A stretch of 21,990 bases of DNA from CAZMRQ01 sp964568795 (lineage in GTDB: Bacteria; Pseudomonadota; Gammaproteobacteria; Comchoanobacterales; Comchoanobacteraceae): the NCBI GenBank assembly GCA_964568795.1, contig CAZMRQ010000024.1:1-21990 (forward strand). The letters run 5' to 3'. Under the pieces are notes generated by a model. That model ran no database searches. It saw nothing but the letters and a program-made list of their open reading frames with translations, and was not told where the DNA came from. The position numbers and the translations under genes are program-made. How positions within the stretch are numbered: the first letter of the stretch is position 1; every line of letters starts with the position of its first letter. Below, piece after piece: positions 5,611-14,700 of the stretch.

Positions 5611-7859
5611 TCTCTTGTTTTCACCTGCTTCACTAATTTGACATTCGGCTTATCATCAGACATTTCGACTGAAACTTTTACCTTGCTATTGTTTGTATTA
5701 TTAAGAACAATGTCAGCAACTGGCTGCTTAATTGACTCAGCTATTAGTCTTTTAAGAGGCCGTGCACCCATCGTTTCGCTGTAACCATTTTTAGCTAGCC
5801 ATTTCTTACAACACTCATTGACCTTGAGTGTGATATTTTTCCGGACCAACATAACTTCGAGTTCTGTCAGCTCTTTATCAACAATTGAGCTCATTATTGT
5901 AGGCGCTAATGAATTAAAACCGATCACCCCATCTAGTCTATTAATAAACTCAGGAGAAAAGCTTTTATTAACTGCATGCTTAAGGTCACTCGTTTTCTTC
6001 TGCTCTAAAAATCCTAGGTTTTGCTTACTATAGGTCTCAGTTCCAGCATTTGATGTCATAATAACCGTTATATGCCTAAAGTCTGCAACGCGGCCGTTGT
6101 TGTCAGTCAATTTTGCATTATCCATAACCTGTAGTAACAAATTACATATATCATCATGGGCTTTTTCAATCTCATCAAGAAGTAAGACTGCATATGGATT
6201 TTTAATTACCTCTTCAGTTAGCAAACCACCTTGCTCATAACCCACATACCCAGCAGGTGCCCCCACTAATTGTGATGCATGGTGACGTTCCATATACTCT
6301 GACATATCAAAGCGTATTAACTTCAGTCCCATTTGCTTAGCGAGCTGGACAGCTAATTCTGTTTTCCCAACACCTGTTGGACCCGCAAATAAAAAGCACC
6401 CCATCGGCTTATTAGACTCGCGCATTCCTGAATAAGCAATCTTCATAGTACTGACAAGTTTTTCAACTGCGTTGTTCTGTCCAAAAACCATTGTTTCAAG
6501 ATTACGATCAAGTGAATCAATTTTTTCCTTAATAGACTTATTCAATTGATCACAGGGAATATCTAATATTCTCGATACTGTGTCTTCAATGTCATGTGTC
6601 AGAATATTTTTATTCTTTCTTGTTGAAATAACTATATGCGCACATGTCTCATCAAGTACATCCAGCGCTTTATCCGGTTGGAATCTACCACTGAAGTACC
6701 GATCAGATAACTCAACAGATTTAACTATCGCTGAACTTGCAATCTTTACTTTATGAAAATCTTCATATCTTGTTTTCAGTCCATTTAATATTGATATCGT
6801 TTCTTTTACATTAGGCTCTTTGATATCAACTTTTTGAAACCGTCTTGAGAGTGCGCGATCTTTATCAAAGAGATTACGGCATTCTTGATAAGTTGTGGCT
6901 CCCATAACGCGTATCTCACCGCGTGCTAAAAGAGGTTTAATGAGATTCGCTGCATCCAATGAGCCTCCTGATGCAGCACCGGCCCCAATCAGTGTGTGTA
7001 TCTCATCAATAAACAAAATTGCATTGCCGAGTTTTTTAAATTCAACTAAAATGGCCTTGAGTCTTTTTTCAAAATCTCCACGGTATTTTGTCCCGGCAAG
7101 TAAGCTGCCCATATCCAAAGAATATATAACACATTTAGATATGTTTTCAGGGGCTTTCCCTTCGATGATATGCCATGCTATTCCTTCAGCAATCGCAGTC
7201 TTACCTACGCCAGCTTCACCTACAAAAAGTGGATTATTTTTCATCTTACGGCTCAATATTTCCATCGATCGTTGAATTTCTTTTTGGCGAGAAAAAACAG
7301 GGTCTATATTCCCCTCTTTTATAGTTTCATTTATGTTAACAGAATATTTCTGTATCGAATCACTGGTATATGTGTCCTGCTGCGTGTAATTTAATATTGT
7401 ATCATCTGGTGCGATCATGTTGGCTTGATCAGTCGGATTATGATGTGAGATATATGAAATTAAGTCATTTTTTGTAAAATTAAATTTATTAAGAAAAAAA
7501 ACAGCCTGGCTTTCAACTTCACTAAATACAGACATAAAGACGTTTACGCAGCTTACCTCTGAAGACCCTTCAGATTGTGCTTGGAATATAGCTCTGTGTA
7601 TGACTCTTTGAAACCCTAGAGTAGACTGTGTTTCGCGTCCTGATGCAGGTGAATAAGTTAAACTTGTTGAAACAACAAATTGCTCTAATCCTTCTTTGAT
7701 ATCTTTAGAGCTGATCTTTTTGCTATCAAGTATATCTGCTATGCTTTTTTCTTCAATCAAAAAAAGTAAAAGGTGCTCAACTGTCACATACTCATGACAT
7801 GACTTTTTTGCGTATGAGAATACATGATCCAAAACTGCTTCCAATGGCTTACTAAACAT
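5607..7859 (-). CDS. clpA: ClpA, ATPase/unfoldase subunit of the ClpAP protease
   Basis: The 750-residue protein has the ClpA layout: N-terminal adaptor-binding domain (about 1-145); first AAA+ module with Walker A GEAGVGKT (214-221) and Walker B ILFIDEIH (281-288); second module with Walker A GPTGVGKT (493-500) and Walker B VLLLDEIE (558-565); pore-loop region around GYVGYEQGG; and the tripeptide LGF (615-617), where E. coli ClpA carries the ClpP-docking IGL. It unfolds substrates and feeds them to ClpP. There is no middle coiled-coil insertion, which separates it from ClpB/ClpC. Ribosome site GGAG lies 6 bases before ATG 7859. TATACT lies at 7890-7885 without a good -35. The adaptor gene clpS, usually just upstream, is absent from the 117-base gap to icd. 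Confidence 0.95.
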   Translation of the reverse strand: MFSKPLEAVLDHVFSYAKKSCHEYVTVEHLLLFLIEEKSIADILDSKKISSKDIKEGLEQFVVSTSLTYSPASGRETQSTLGFQRVIHRAIFQAQSEGSSEVSCVNVFMSVFSEVESQAVFFLNKFNFTKNDLISYISHHNPTDQANMIAPDDTILNYTQQDTYTSDSIQKYSVNINETIKEGNIDPVFSRQKEIQRSMEILSRKMKNNPLFVGEAGVGKTAIAEGIAWHIIEGKAPENISKCVIYSLDMGSLLAGTKYRGDFEKRLKAILVEFKKLGNAILFIDEIHTLIGAGAASGGSLDAANLIKPLLARGEIRVMGATTYQECRNLFDKDRALSRRFQKVDIKEPNVKETISILNGLKTRYEDFHKVKIASSAIVKSVELSDRYFSGRFQPDKALDVLDETCAHIVISTRKNKNILTHDIEDTVSRILDIPCDQLNKSIKEKIDSLDRNLETMVFGQNNAVEKLVSTMKIAYSGMRESNKPMGCFLFAGPTGVGKTELAVQLAKQMGLKLIRFDMSEYMERHHASQLVGAPAGYVGYEQGGLLTEEVIKNPYAVLLLDEIEKAHDDICNLLLQVMDNAKLTDNNGRVADFRHITVIMTSNAGTETYSKQNLGFLEQKKTSDLKHAVNKSFSPEFINRLDGVIGFNSLAPTIMSSIVDKELTELEVMLVRKNITLKVNECCKKWLAKNGYSETMGARPLKRLIAESIKQPVADIVLNNTNNSKVKVSVEMSDDKPNVKLVKQVKTRD

Positions 7860-7924
7860 AACATCTCCAACGTCTCTTACAACAAGTATAATTCAAAGAA
7901 AATTTAGAGGCCGTTTTTTTGATT

Positions 7925-7944
7925 TTATTAGAATATTCCAATAA
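7925..7944. promoter_or_regulatory. Near-perfect palindrome between icd and clpA
   Basis: TTATTAGAATATTCCAATAA is a 20-base dyad with one mismatched pair. It lies 66 bases upstream of the clpA start and could be an operator. AT-rich composition makes chance plausible. Confidence 0.2.
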
Positions 7945-7976
7945 GTTATATAGCTACCAATTGTAAGAAAGACAGC

Positions 7977-9239
7977 CTACGAAGACTTTTCCATACTGTC
8001 GATAATGGCTTGAGCAAAAGATGTAGTACTCAAACATGGAACTGCAGGCTTGAGATATCGTGCAATATCTTGTGTCATTTGCTTATTCATAAATGCCATT
8101 TTAATCCCCTGCAACATGATATCAGCAGCATCTACCCAACCCATGTCTTTAAGCATCATGTGAGATGATAGTATGAGAGAACTTGGGTTGGCTTTATTAA
8201 GACCTAAGTACTTTGGTGCTGTACCATGTGTTGCTTCATAAAGGTGAATCCGGTGATTTATATTTGCGCCTGGAGCTATACCAATACCACCAATCTGGGC
8301 GGCAACAGCATCAGAAATATAATCGCCATTTAAGTTCATTGTGGCAATAACACTAAATTGATCTGGTTTAATAAGCACATGCTGAAAAAAAGCATCCGTA
8401 ATACAGTCATTAATTATTATTTTACGTTTTGTCAAAGGATTGATAAATGAAATTTGACCACTTTCAGGGCATTCTTTTGCTCCAAATTCGACCTTAGCAA
8501 GCTCATAGCCCCATTGTGTGAATGCACCTTCAGTATACTTCATTATGTTGCCCTTATGTACGAGAGTGACCGTAGGACAGTCATTACTAATAGCATAGTT
8601 ATAGGCTTCTCTAATAAGCCGTTTAGATCCTTCCTCTGAGATAATTTTGATGCCTATAGCAGTCGTATCAGGAAAGTTAATTTTACAATGAGGTTGAATT
8701 TTTTTGATTTCAGAAATGATGCGCTGCGCATCTGCTGATCTTGAACTAAATTCTATGCCTGAATATATATCTTCAGTATTTTCACGAAAAACTGTGATAT
8801 TCACTTTCTCTGGAAATTTGACAACCGAGGGGACTCCTGTGAAATAGCGCACTGGACGCACGCAGGCAAAAAGATCTAACGATTGACGCATCTGAACATT
8901 TAACGAGCGAATGCCCTTGCCTACAGGAGTGGTCAGAGGCCCCTTTATAGCAACACGGTATTTTTCTATGTCTTTCAGAGTCTCATCTGGAAGCCAGGAC
9001 TTATCACCAAACTTCTCAGCTGCTTTCGCTCCAGCATATATTTCCTTCCACTCTATTTGACGTGAATGACTATACGCAAGACGGCATGCACTTTCTGTGA
9101 CCTGTATGGCTGCTTTCATGACCTCAGGACCAATGCCATCACCCGAAATAAAGGGGATAACCGGAAAATGTGATACCTCCAGACTATTGCTCTTTAACTC
9201 ATGATTTGTATCGAAATTGTCGTTTTTTTTCACTTGCAT
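7977..9239 (-). CDS. icd: NADP-dependent isocitrate dehydrogenase
   Basis: The 420-residue enzyme follows E. coli Icd closely. It oxidatively decarboxylates isocitrate to 2-oxoglutarate in the TCA cycle. Visible residues are SGDGIGPEV (32-40), IRSLN (110-114) with the phosphorylatable Ser112, catalytic and binding Arg118, Arg128, Arg152 (FREN) and Tyr159, Lys229 in LVHKGN, and metal-binding Asp306/Asp310 in NGDYISD. HGTAPKY (338-344) has the Lys-Tyr pair that selects NADP over NAD; the nearby Val of E. coli is Ala here. AAGGA lies just upstream of ATG 9239. It is divergent from mnmA, as icd and mnmA are in other gammaproteobacteria, with only 49 bases between start codons. Confidence 0.97.
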   Translation of the reverse strand: MQVKKNDNFDTNHELKSNSLEVSHFPVIPFISGDGIGPEVMKAAIQVTESACRLAYSHSRQIEWKEIYAGAKAAEKFGDKSWLPDETLKDIEKYRVAIKGPLTTPVGKGIRSLNVQMRQSLDLFACVRPVRYFTGVPSVVKFPEKVNITVFRENTEDIYSGIEFSSRSADAQRIISEIKKIQPHCKINFPDTTAIGIKIISEEGSKRLIREAYNYAISNDCPTVTLVHKGNIMKYTEGAFTQWGYELAKVEFGAKECPESGQISFINPLTKRKIIINDCITDAFFQHVLIKPDQFSVIATMNLNGDYISDAVAAQIGGIGIAPGANINHRIHLYEATHGTAPKYLGLNKANPSSLILSSHMMLKDMGWVDAADIMLQGIKMAFMNKQMTQDIARYLKPAVPCLSTTSFAQAIIDSMEKSS

Positions 9240-9261
9240 ATAGATCCTTAACTGCTACAAT
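9234..9261 (+). promoter_or_regulatory. Candidate promoter of mnmA-mfd
   Basis: TTGCAT (9234-9239), a 16-base spacer and TACAAT (9256-9261) predict a start near 9268, about 21 bases before ATG 9289. The -35 matches only in TTG. It overlaps the opposing icd promoter. Confidence 0.45.
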
Positions 9262-9273
9262 ACGGTTTTGATC

Positions 9274-9302
9274 ATGTTAATTTAAATTATGAATCCTGTC
9301 AA
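9274..9302 (-). promoter_or_regulatory. Candidate promoter of icd
   Basis: On the minus strand a perfect TTGACA (9302-9297) lies inside the mnmA start region. It is followed after 17 bases by TAACAT (9279-9274), giving a start near 9267, about 28 bases before the icd ATG. Confidence 0.55.
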
Positions 9303-10371
9303 TTTGAAAAAAAGAGTCTGTGTTGGCTTATCTGGAGGTGTCGACTCTGCCGTTTCAGCCTACTTACTAAAGAAAAAAGGCTATGAGGTTCACGGTCTTT
9401 TTATGTATAACTGGCAAGATGGCCACTGCCCTGCCACTGATGACATGAAGTCAGCCCGGCAAGTGGCCCAAACTCTTGGGATTGAGTTCGATATTGTTGA
9501 TTTGTCTCAAAACTATTGGGAGCTTGTTTTTCAAAAGTTTCTTCAGGAACTAAGCCTGGGAGTGACACCAAACCCTGACATCCTTTGCAATGAATATATT
9601 AAATTTGCTGTATTCAAAAAAATAGCATTGGAACGTTGCGATATCATGGCAACAGGGCATTACGCAAGAATTAATAAAATGGGTGATGACTATGCACTTA
9701 TGCAGCCTGCCGACATCAAAAAAGATCAAACTTATTTTCTTTGCCGTCTCAGTCAAAAGCACCTGTCAAAGGTCTTGTTTCCACTAGAAGGATCAATGAA
9801 AAAAGACATCAAAAAGATAGCTCAAGAAATTGGTTTACCTAACTATAATAGAAAAGAGAGTATGGGGATATGTTTTATCGGTCAAGATAAGTTAGCACCT
9901 TTTTTATCAGAGTATCTTCTTGATAAACCAGGGGACATCACTGATGACCAAGGACATACAATTGGCCAACACAAAGGCTTGTTTTATTATACACTTGGAC
10001 AACGCAAAGGACTCATGATCGGCGGTAAAAAAGACATGTCTGAAGCCCCTTTTTATGTCATTGATAAACAACTGAGCACCAATACGCTTATCGTCTCACA
10101 AAACCAATTTGATAAAAAGCTACTCTCGGATGAAGTGACAGTGACCATGCTACATGCCATAAGAGACCCATTCGTCACACAGAGACATATATATGCAAGG
10201 ATACGACACCAACAAGCGCTACAGAAATGTCAAATTATTGATACAGATGAAACGAAAACCATTGTTAAGTTTCATATCCCACAGCGTGCTGCTACACCCG
10301 GGCAATACATCGCATTTTATAAGGATGGAGAATGCCTTGGCTCAGGAAAAATAGACTATCATGACGCATGA
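9289..10371 (+). CDS. mnmA: tRNA-specific 2-thiouridylase MnmA
   Basis: MnmA activates U34 of Lys, Glu and Gln tRNAs by adenylation and inserts sulfur to make 2-thiouridine. The 360-residue protein has the PP-loop SGGVDS (15-20), NPDILCN with catalytic Cys100, and the SMGICFIGQ segment with the second catalytic Cys195. The tRNA-binding segment KDQTYFLCRLSQ (145-156) and the C-terminal barrel region (TPGQYIAFY) are also present. Length is normal. There is no clear Shine-Dalgarno before ATG 9289, and the next downstream start would cut into the PP-loop region. The last 11 bases overlap mfd, so the two genes are probably co-transcribed and translationally coupled. Confidence 0.97.
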   Translation: MNPVNLKKRVCVGLSGGVDSAVSAYLLKKKGYEVHGLFMYNWQDGHCPATDDMKSARQVAQTLGIEFDIVDLSQNYWELVFQKFLQELSLGVTPNPDILCNEYIKFAVFKKIALERCDIMATGHYARINKMGDDYALMQPADIKKDQTYFLCRLSQKHLSKVLFPLEGSMKKDIKKIAQEIGLPNYNRKESMGICFIGQDKLAPFLSEYLLDKPGDITDDQGHTIGQHKGLFYYTLGQRKGLMIGGKKDMSEAPFYVIDKQLSTNTLIVSQNQFDKKLLSDEVTVTMLHAIRDPFVTQRHIYARIRHQQALQKCQIIDTDETKTIVKFHIPQRAATPGQYIAFYKDGECLGSGKIDYHDA

Positions 10372-13300
10372 TTTTGATTACTTTTACCACAGCAATGCTG
10401 TTTCAAACATGCCAGCAGGATCCGCAGAACAGTGGGGATGGTTATTTGCACAGAGATTTAACCGTGGCTTAGAGAATAAACAACAAGTTATCATAACAAG
10501 TCATATTTTAGAAGCGAAGTCAATTTATCAGATACTTATGACGCATTGCTTAGATCCCTCAGGCATTCACTTACTGGCTGATTGGGAAACACTTCCATAT
10601 GATACAGTATCAGTACAACACGATATCACTGCACAACGCTACCGATGCTGGGATGCTATCATTAATCAACAAGCACGTATCATCGTAGTTGCCGTTCAGA
10701 CAATGATGTACTTAATGCCCCAGACTGACTTTGTGAAAAAACATGTGTGGCATCTTAAAAAAGATGATTGTTATTCACGTCAACACTTGTTATCAAGACT
10801 TGCTGATATAGGTTACCATCAAGTCAATAGCGTCTCTGAACAAGGCTCATTTTCTTGCCGCGGAGCAATTATCGATATCTACCCAATGGGCTTCGATAAA
10901 CCTTTTCGACTTGATTACTTTGATAACGTTATTGAACAGATATATCTTCTAAATCCAGAAGACTTATCAACTATAAAATCTGTTAAACACATCGAATGTT
11001 TTCCGAAGCATGAATGTATCGTTGATAGCGCTACATTTTCTACTCTTCATCAAAGATGGAATGAACTAAAGTCAATAGCTCCTCCAATAACCTGGGTCAA
11101 TAATCTTGAAAAAAAGAGACTGCTCAGTGGTTACCAATATTTCCTGCCTGCTCTTCACAGCCAATGCACAGACTTTTTTAGCTATATTTCAAGTGAGTGG
11201 GTTTTTGCATTAGTGGGTGATGTTACTAAAGCATATCAGTATGCATATAATGTTCTACAACAAAGGTTTGAGTCACGCGAAAAAGAGTCATTCCTTGATC
11301 CTCAACATATTACCCTTCATCCACAGCAATTCAAAGTTAAGCTAAATCAGTACCAATGCAGGCGGCAGTCACAAAGTAACGTTTTTGCTGAAATAAATGA
11401 AGATACTTTGCCTTCACTGCAAAAAAATTACCCACATGATCGTTTCGTTATTTATTGTCAGAACAAATCCGGTCTCATACTCGCAAGTCAATCCATCGGA
11501 CAAAACTCAAACAATATCCTCACCGATGGACAACCCCTTCAGTGCCATCATCTAAAGGATGCTTTCACTTTCTTGCTCGGTACAGAGATAGCCCCCTTTC
11601 GTATACCTGCCTGGCAAATCACTGTTATATCACAACGAAATCTCTATAACAGGTACAGAGCTAAATCACGAACAACAACGACTCTTGTGAATAAGCTCAC
11701 TATTGATCTGCTCCACCCTGGTCAACTCATTATACATCAGCTGTATGGTTTAGGAAGATTTCTAGGACTCATTCGTGAATGCACTAACAACATCACAACA
11801 GAATTTTTACAAATAGAGTATGCCAAATCCAGCATGATCTCACTAAATGTTGAACGTATTGACTTGATCAACTTATATCATGGGCCATTACGCGAGCTTG
11901 ATAGCTTAGGAAAAAAGAAGTGGCGCCAGCGTGTTGCAAAAGCACAAAAAGACATTGATCTTCTCGCAAATCAATTGCTCGATCAACAGCAAAAAAGATT
12001 TAGAACTAAAGCAATTCCATGTAAGAAAACAGAGGAATACTATATTTTCTGCCATCAATTCATGTTCGATCCAACTGAATGTCAATTATCCTGCTTCCAA
12101 GCAGTAGAAGACGATATGGGAAAGCAAAATGCGATGGATAGGCTCGTGTGTGGTGATGTGGGCTTTGGCAAAACAGAAATAGCCATGCGCAGTGCATGCT
12201 TGGCCGTACAGAATTCTTTGCAAGTTATTGTTCTTGCACCCACTACTATTCTCGCAGAACAACATATGCAAAGTTTTCGTGATAGGTTTGCAGGCCATCC
12301 TATTAACATAGGACTACTCTCTCGCCGTGTGAGTACAACCAAACTTAATACGCTCATAGCACAAATAAACGAAGGCAAAATTGATATCGTGGTAGCCACA
12401 CACCTCGGAACGCGTGAATCAATAAAGTTCAAAAACCTTGGCTTGATTATTATTGATGAAGAACACCGGTTTGGTGTGGCGATTAAACAACATTGGATAA
12501 AGTTTTACCCACATGCACATCGACTTCTTCTTTCAGCCACACCAATCCCCCGGACACTTAACCAAGCATTTGCGAAAATGTGTGATATAAATATGATGGT
12601 ATCACCACCCGTAGGTCGTCAAAGCATTAAAACATCTATATCACCCTACCATAAAGAGCTGCTTCATGAAGCAGTTTCTCGTGAGTTAAATCGTGGAGGT
12701 CAGGTTTATGTCGTTTGCAATGATATAGCAGCTTGCCATGAATGGAAAAAAGATGTGCAGCATCTCGACCCTAGTATCTCTGTTGCTATCGGTCATGGTC
12801 AAATGAACACCCATGCACTGGAACTCATTATGCATGATTTCAAGGCTAATAAATACCAAGTTCTCGTAGCGACAACTATCATTGAATCAGGGATAGACAT
12901 ACCCAATGCCAATACCATCGTCATCATCGATGCACATTTGTTTGGTCTTGCTCAGCTGCATCAATTACGTGGGCGTGTCGGCAGATCATCACAACAAGCT
13001 TATGCTTATATGTTTGTTTGTGACCCGAAATACGCGACTCCGCAAGCATTGGCAAGGCTAGAGGCTATTGCTTCACATGATAATTTGGGCCAAGGGGCGC
13101 AGCTCGCTATTCAAGATCTCGAAATCAGAGGGGCAGGCCATATTCTAGGCAAACAACAAAGTGGGCATGTTGATGCCATAGGTCTTTCTCTCTATTGCAA
13201 GCTTCTTAGTCAAAAGACCAGTCACATAGCTAACGAAACACAAGTTCATTGTCAACTCGACATCGACGCATATTTATGCAGTGATTGCCTGCCTGATTCA

Positions 13301-13663
13301 AATGAACGCCTTAATTTGTATCAAAAGATCTTTCATGCACCAAGTATCAGTGAAATACATATCCTTCAACAACACTTTATGGAAAGATTTGGCGTCCTTC
13401 CTCAAGCAACAGAAAATCTATTTGTACTTGAATCTCTCAAACGTCTCATGCAAGAAAAAGGCATAAACTCAGTTAGACAAGACGGTAAGGCCATTACAAT
13501 GGATGTGGCTGAAACTGTGTCTATAGATCATGCTCAGCTCGTGGCTGCTTTGCAAAAGCCATCAAATGGCCTTAATTTAATTAATAAGTCCTCATTTAGA
13601 ATAACGGTCACTGATTCGCCGCTCACGGCTGTTAAAGAATGCATTGATACAATATGCACTTGA
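10361..13663 (+). CDS. mfd: Transcription-repair coupling factor Mfd
   Basis: Mfd removes RNA polymerase stalled at DNA lesions and recruits UvrA. The 1100-residue protein, slightly shorter than the E. coli form, shows a UvrB-like N-terminal part (for example LLADWETLPYD at 71-81). It also has the RNA-polymerase-interaction domain starting near HPGQLIIHQLYGLGRFLGL (452-470) and a RecG-like translocase with Walker A GDVGFGKT (598-605), box DEEHRFGV (699-706) and SATPIPRTL (725-733). The downstream module has GRVGRSSQQAYAY and GAGHILGKQQSGH, as expected, and a C-terminal TRCF domain. The start codon lies inside mnmA. AGGA sits about 13 bases upstream, farther than optimal, so translation may depend on coupling to mnmA. 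Confidence 0.97.
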   Translation: MTHDFDYFYHSNAVSNMPAGSAEQWGWLFAQRFNRGLENKQQVIITSHILEAKSIYQILMTHCLDPSGIHLLADWETLPYDTVSVQHDITAQRYRCWDAIINQQARIIVVAVQTMMYLMPQTDFVKKHVWHLKKDDCYSRQHLLSRLADIGYHQVNSVSEQGSFSCRGAIIDIYPMGFDKPFRLDYFDNVIEQIYLLNPEDLSTIKSVKHIECFPKHECIVDSATFSTLHQRWNELKSIAPPITWVNNLEKKRLLSGYQYFLPALHSQCTDFFSYISSEWVFALVGDVTKAYQYAYNVLQQRFESREKESFLDPQHITLHPQQFKVKLNQYQCRRQSQSNVFAEINEDTLPSLQKNYPHDRFVIYCQNKSGLILASQSIGQNSNNILTDGQPLQCHHLKDAFTFLLGTEIAPFRIPAWQITVISQRNLYNRYRAKSRTTTTLVNKLTIDLLHPGQLIIHQLYGLGRFLGLIRECTNNITTEFLQIEYAKSSMISLNVERIDLINLYHGPLRELDSLGKKKWRQRVAKAQKDIDLLANQLLDQQQKRFRTKAIPCKKTEEYYIFCHQFMFDPTECQLSCFQAVEDDMGKQNAMDRLVCGDVGFGKTEIAMRSACLAVQNSLQVIVLAPTTILAEQHMQSFRDRFAGHPINIGLLSRRVSTTKLNTLIAQINEGKIDIVVATHLGTRESIKFKNLGLIIIDEEHRFGVAIKQHWIKFYPHAHRLLLSATPIPRTLNQAFAKMCDINMMVSPPVGRQSIKTSISPYHKELLHEAVSRELNRGGQVYVVCNDIAACHEWKKDVQHLDPSISVAIGHGQMNTHALELIMHDFKANKYQVLVATTIIESGIDIPNANTIVIIDAHLFGLAQLHQLRGRVGRSSQQAYAYMFVCDPKYATPQALARLEAIASHDNLGQGAQLAIQDLEIRGAGHILGKQQSGHVDAIGLSLYCKLLSQKTSHIANETQVHCQLDIDAYLCSDCLPDSNERLNLYQKIFHAPSISEIHILQQHFMERFGVLPQATENLFVLESLKRLMQEKGINSVRQDGKAITMDVAETVSIDHAQLVAALQKPSNGLNLINKSSFRITVTDSPLTAVKECIDTICT

Positions 13664-13688
13664 GATATACAGTCAGTTCGCCTATATT
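13660..13688 (+). promoter_or_regulatory. Promoter of mdh-lgt
   Basis: TTGAGA (13660-13665, overlapping the mfd stop codon), a 17-base spacer and TATATT (13683-13688) predict a start near 13695. GAGGG follows, 4-5 bases before ATG 13714. Confidence 0.6.
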
Positions 13689-13713
13689 AACATCACAAAT
13701 AGATTGAGGGTTT

Positions 13714-14700
13714 ATGAATAAAGAAATCACCATAGCATTAACAGGAGCTTGTGGACGAATAGGCTACCAATTTTGTTTTCAAGCTCTTAGCAATAAGCTT
13801 TTTGGGGAAAATACAAAAATCAATTTTCGTTTAATAGATATGCCCTCTTTTGAGTCTAAGTTAATGGGGATCAAACTTGAGCTAAATGATTGTGCCAATG
13901 ACTCCCTGGGCTATGTGACGACGCACACTGACTTTAATAAGGGAATACAGGAAGCTGACTGGATTATTCTCATAGGATCTAAACCCAGAACACGAGGAAT
14001 GGAAAGATCTGATTTATTAAAACAAAATGCAGATATATTCAAAGAACAAGGACGTAGCATCAATCGACTTGCTAAATCCACTGCTCAAGTCATAATTGTT
14101 GGAAACCCTGCTAATACAAATGCATCAGTTATACATCAATACGCTCCACAACTTGAATCGAATCAAATCTTTTCGTTAATGACATTAGATGAGAACCGCG
14201 CAAGATCACTTTTAGCAGAGAAGGCAGGGATTTCCCCTAAGGAAATCCAAAGTCTTATCATATTCGGCAACCATTCAAGAACAATGTTTCCAGACATCTA
14301 TCACGCACAACTTGCTGATGGATCCTTACTCACAGACCTTATCAATGACGCGGATTGGATGATTAATGATTTTATTCCTAAAGTTCAAGGTCGTGGTTCT
14401 GAGGTAATTCAATTATTAGGACAGTCAAGTGCTGCTTCTGCAGCAAACAGTGTGTGCGACTTGATAACCTATCTTTCAGCTCCTTCTAGCCGTATATTTT
14501 CAGCTGGGATTATTTCAAAAGGTGAATATGGCTCTATGCCAGGAACATGCTTTTCAATGCCTTGCCAAATGACAAAAGATGGTTTAAAAGTTATAACGGA
14601 ATGGACACACGGTGCTGTTGCAAAAAAATATATACAACGTACTATCGATGAACTTAATGCAGAATATGGACAACTAAAACAACATGATACATCACATTGA
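13714..14700 (+). CDS. mdh: NAD-dependent malate dehydrogenase (cytosolic type)
   Basis: The enzyme interconverts malate and oxaloacetate in the TCA cycle. The 328-residue length and the motifs fit the cytosolic MDH type found in Coxiella and Legionella. They include the NAD-binding TGACGRIG (10-17), GSKPRTRGMERSDLL (88-102) with substrate-binding Arg92 and Arg98, GNPANTN (130-136), LDENRA (158-163) with catalytic Asp159 and Arg162, and GNHS with catalytic His187. Relative to the common MTRLDHNRA motif one residue (Arg) is missing and His is replaced by Glu, but the Asp-to-His spacing of 28 is kept. GAGGG is a good ribosome site. It overlaps lgt by 17 bases and lies in the same transcript. 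Confidence 0.95.
   Translation: MNKEITIALTGACGRIGYQFCFQALSNKLFGENTKINFRLIDMPSFESKLMGIKLELNDCANDSLGYVTTHTDFNKGIQEADWIILIGSKPRTRGMERSDLLKQNADIFKEQGRSINRLAKSTAQVIIVGNPANTNASVIHQYAPQLESNQIFSLMTLDENRARSLLAEKAGISPKEIQSLIIFGNHSRTMFPDIYHAQLADGSLLTDLINDADWMINDFIPKVQGRGSEVIQLLGQSSAASAANSVCDLITYLSAPSSRIFSAGIISKGEYGSMPGTCFSMPCQMTKDGLKVITEWTHGAVAKKYIQRTIDELNAEYGQLKQHDTSH

Noticed and set aside
6895..7275. 126-codon plus-strand open frame inside clpA
   Set aside because: It is antisense to the first AAA+ module of ClpA; its Pro/Ser-rich product is typical of a reverse-strand shadow.
12082..12432. Minus-strand open frames inside mfd
   Set aside because: They are antisense to the Walker A region of Mfd, with no ribosome site and no recognisable domain.
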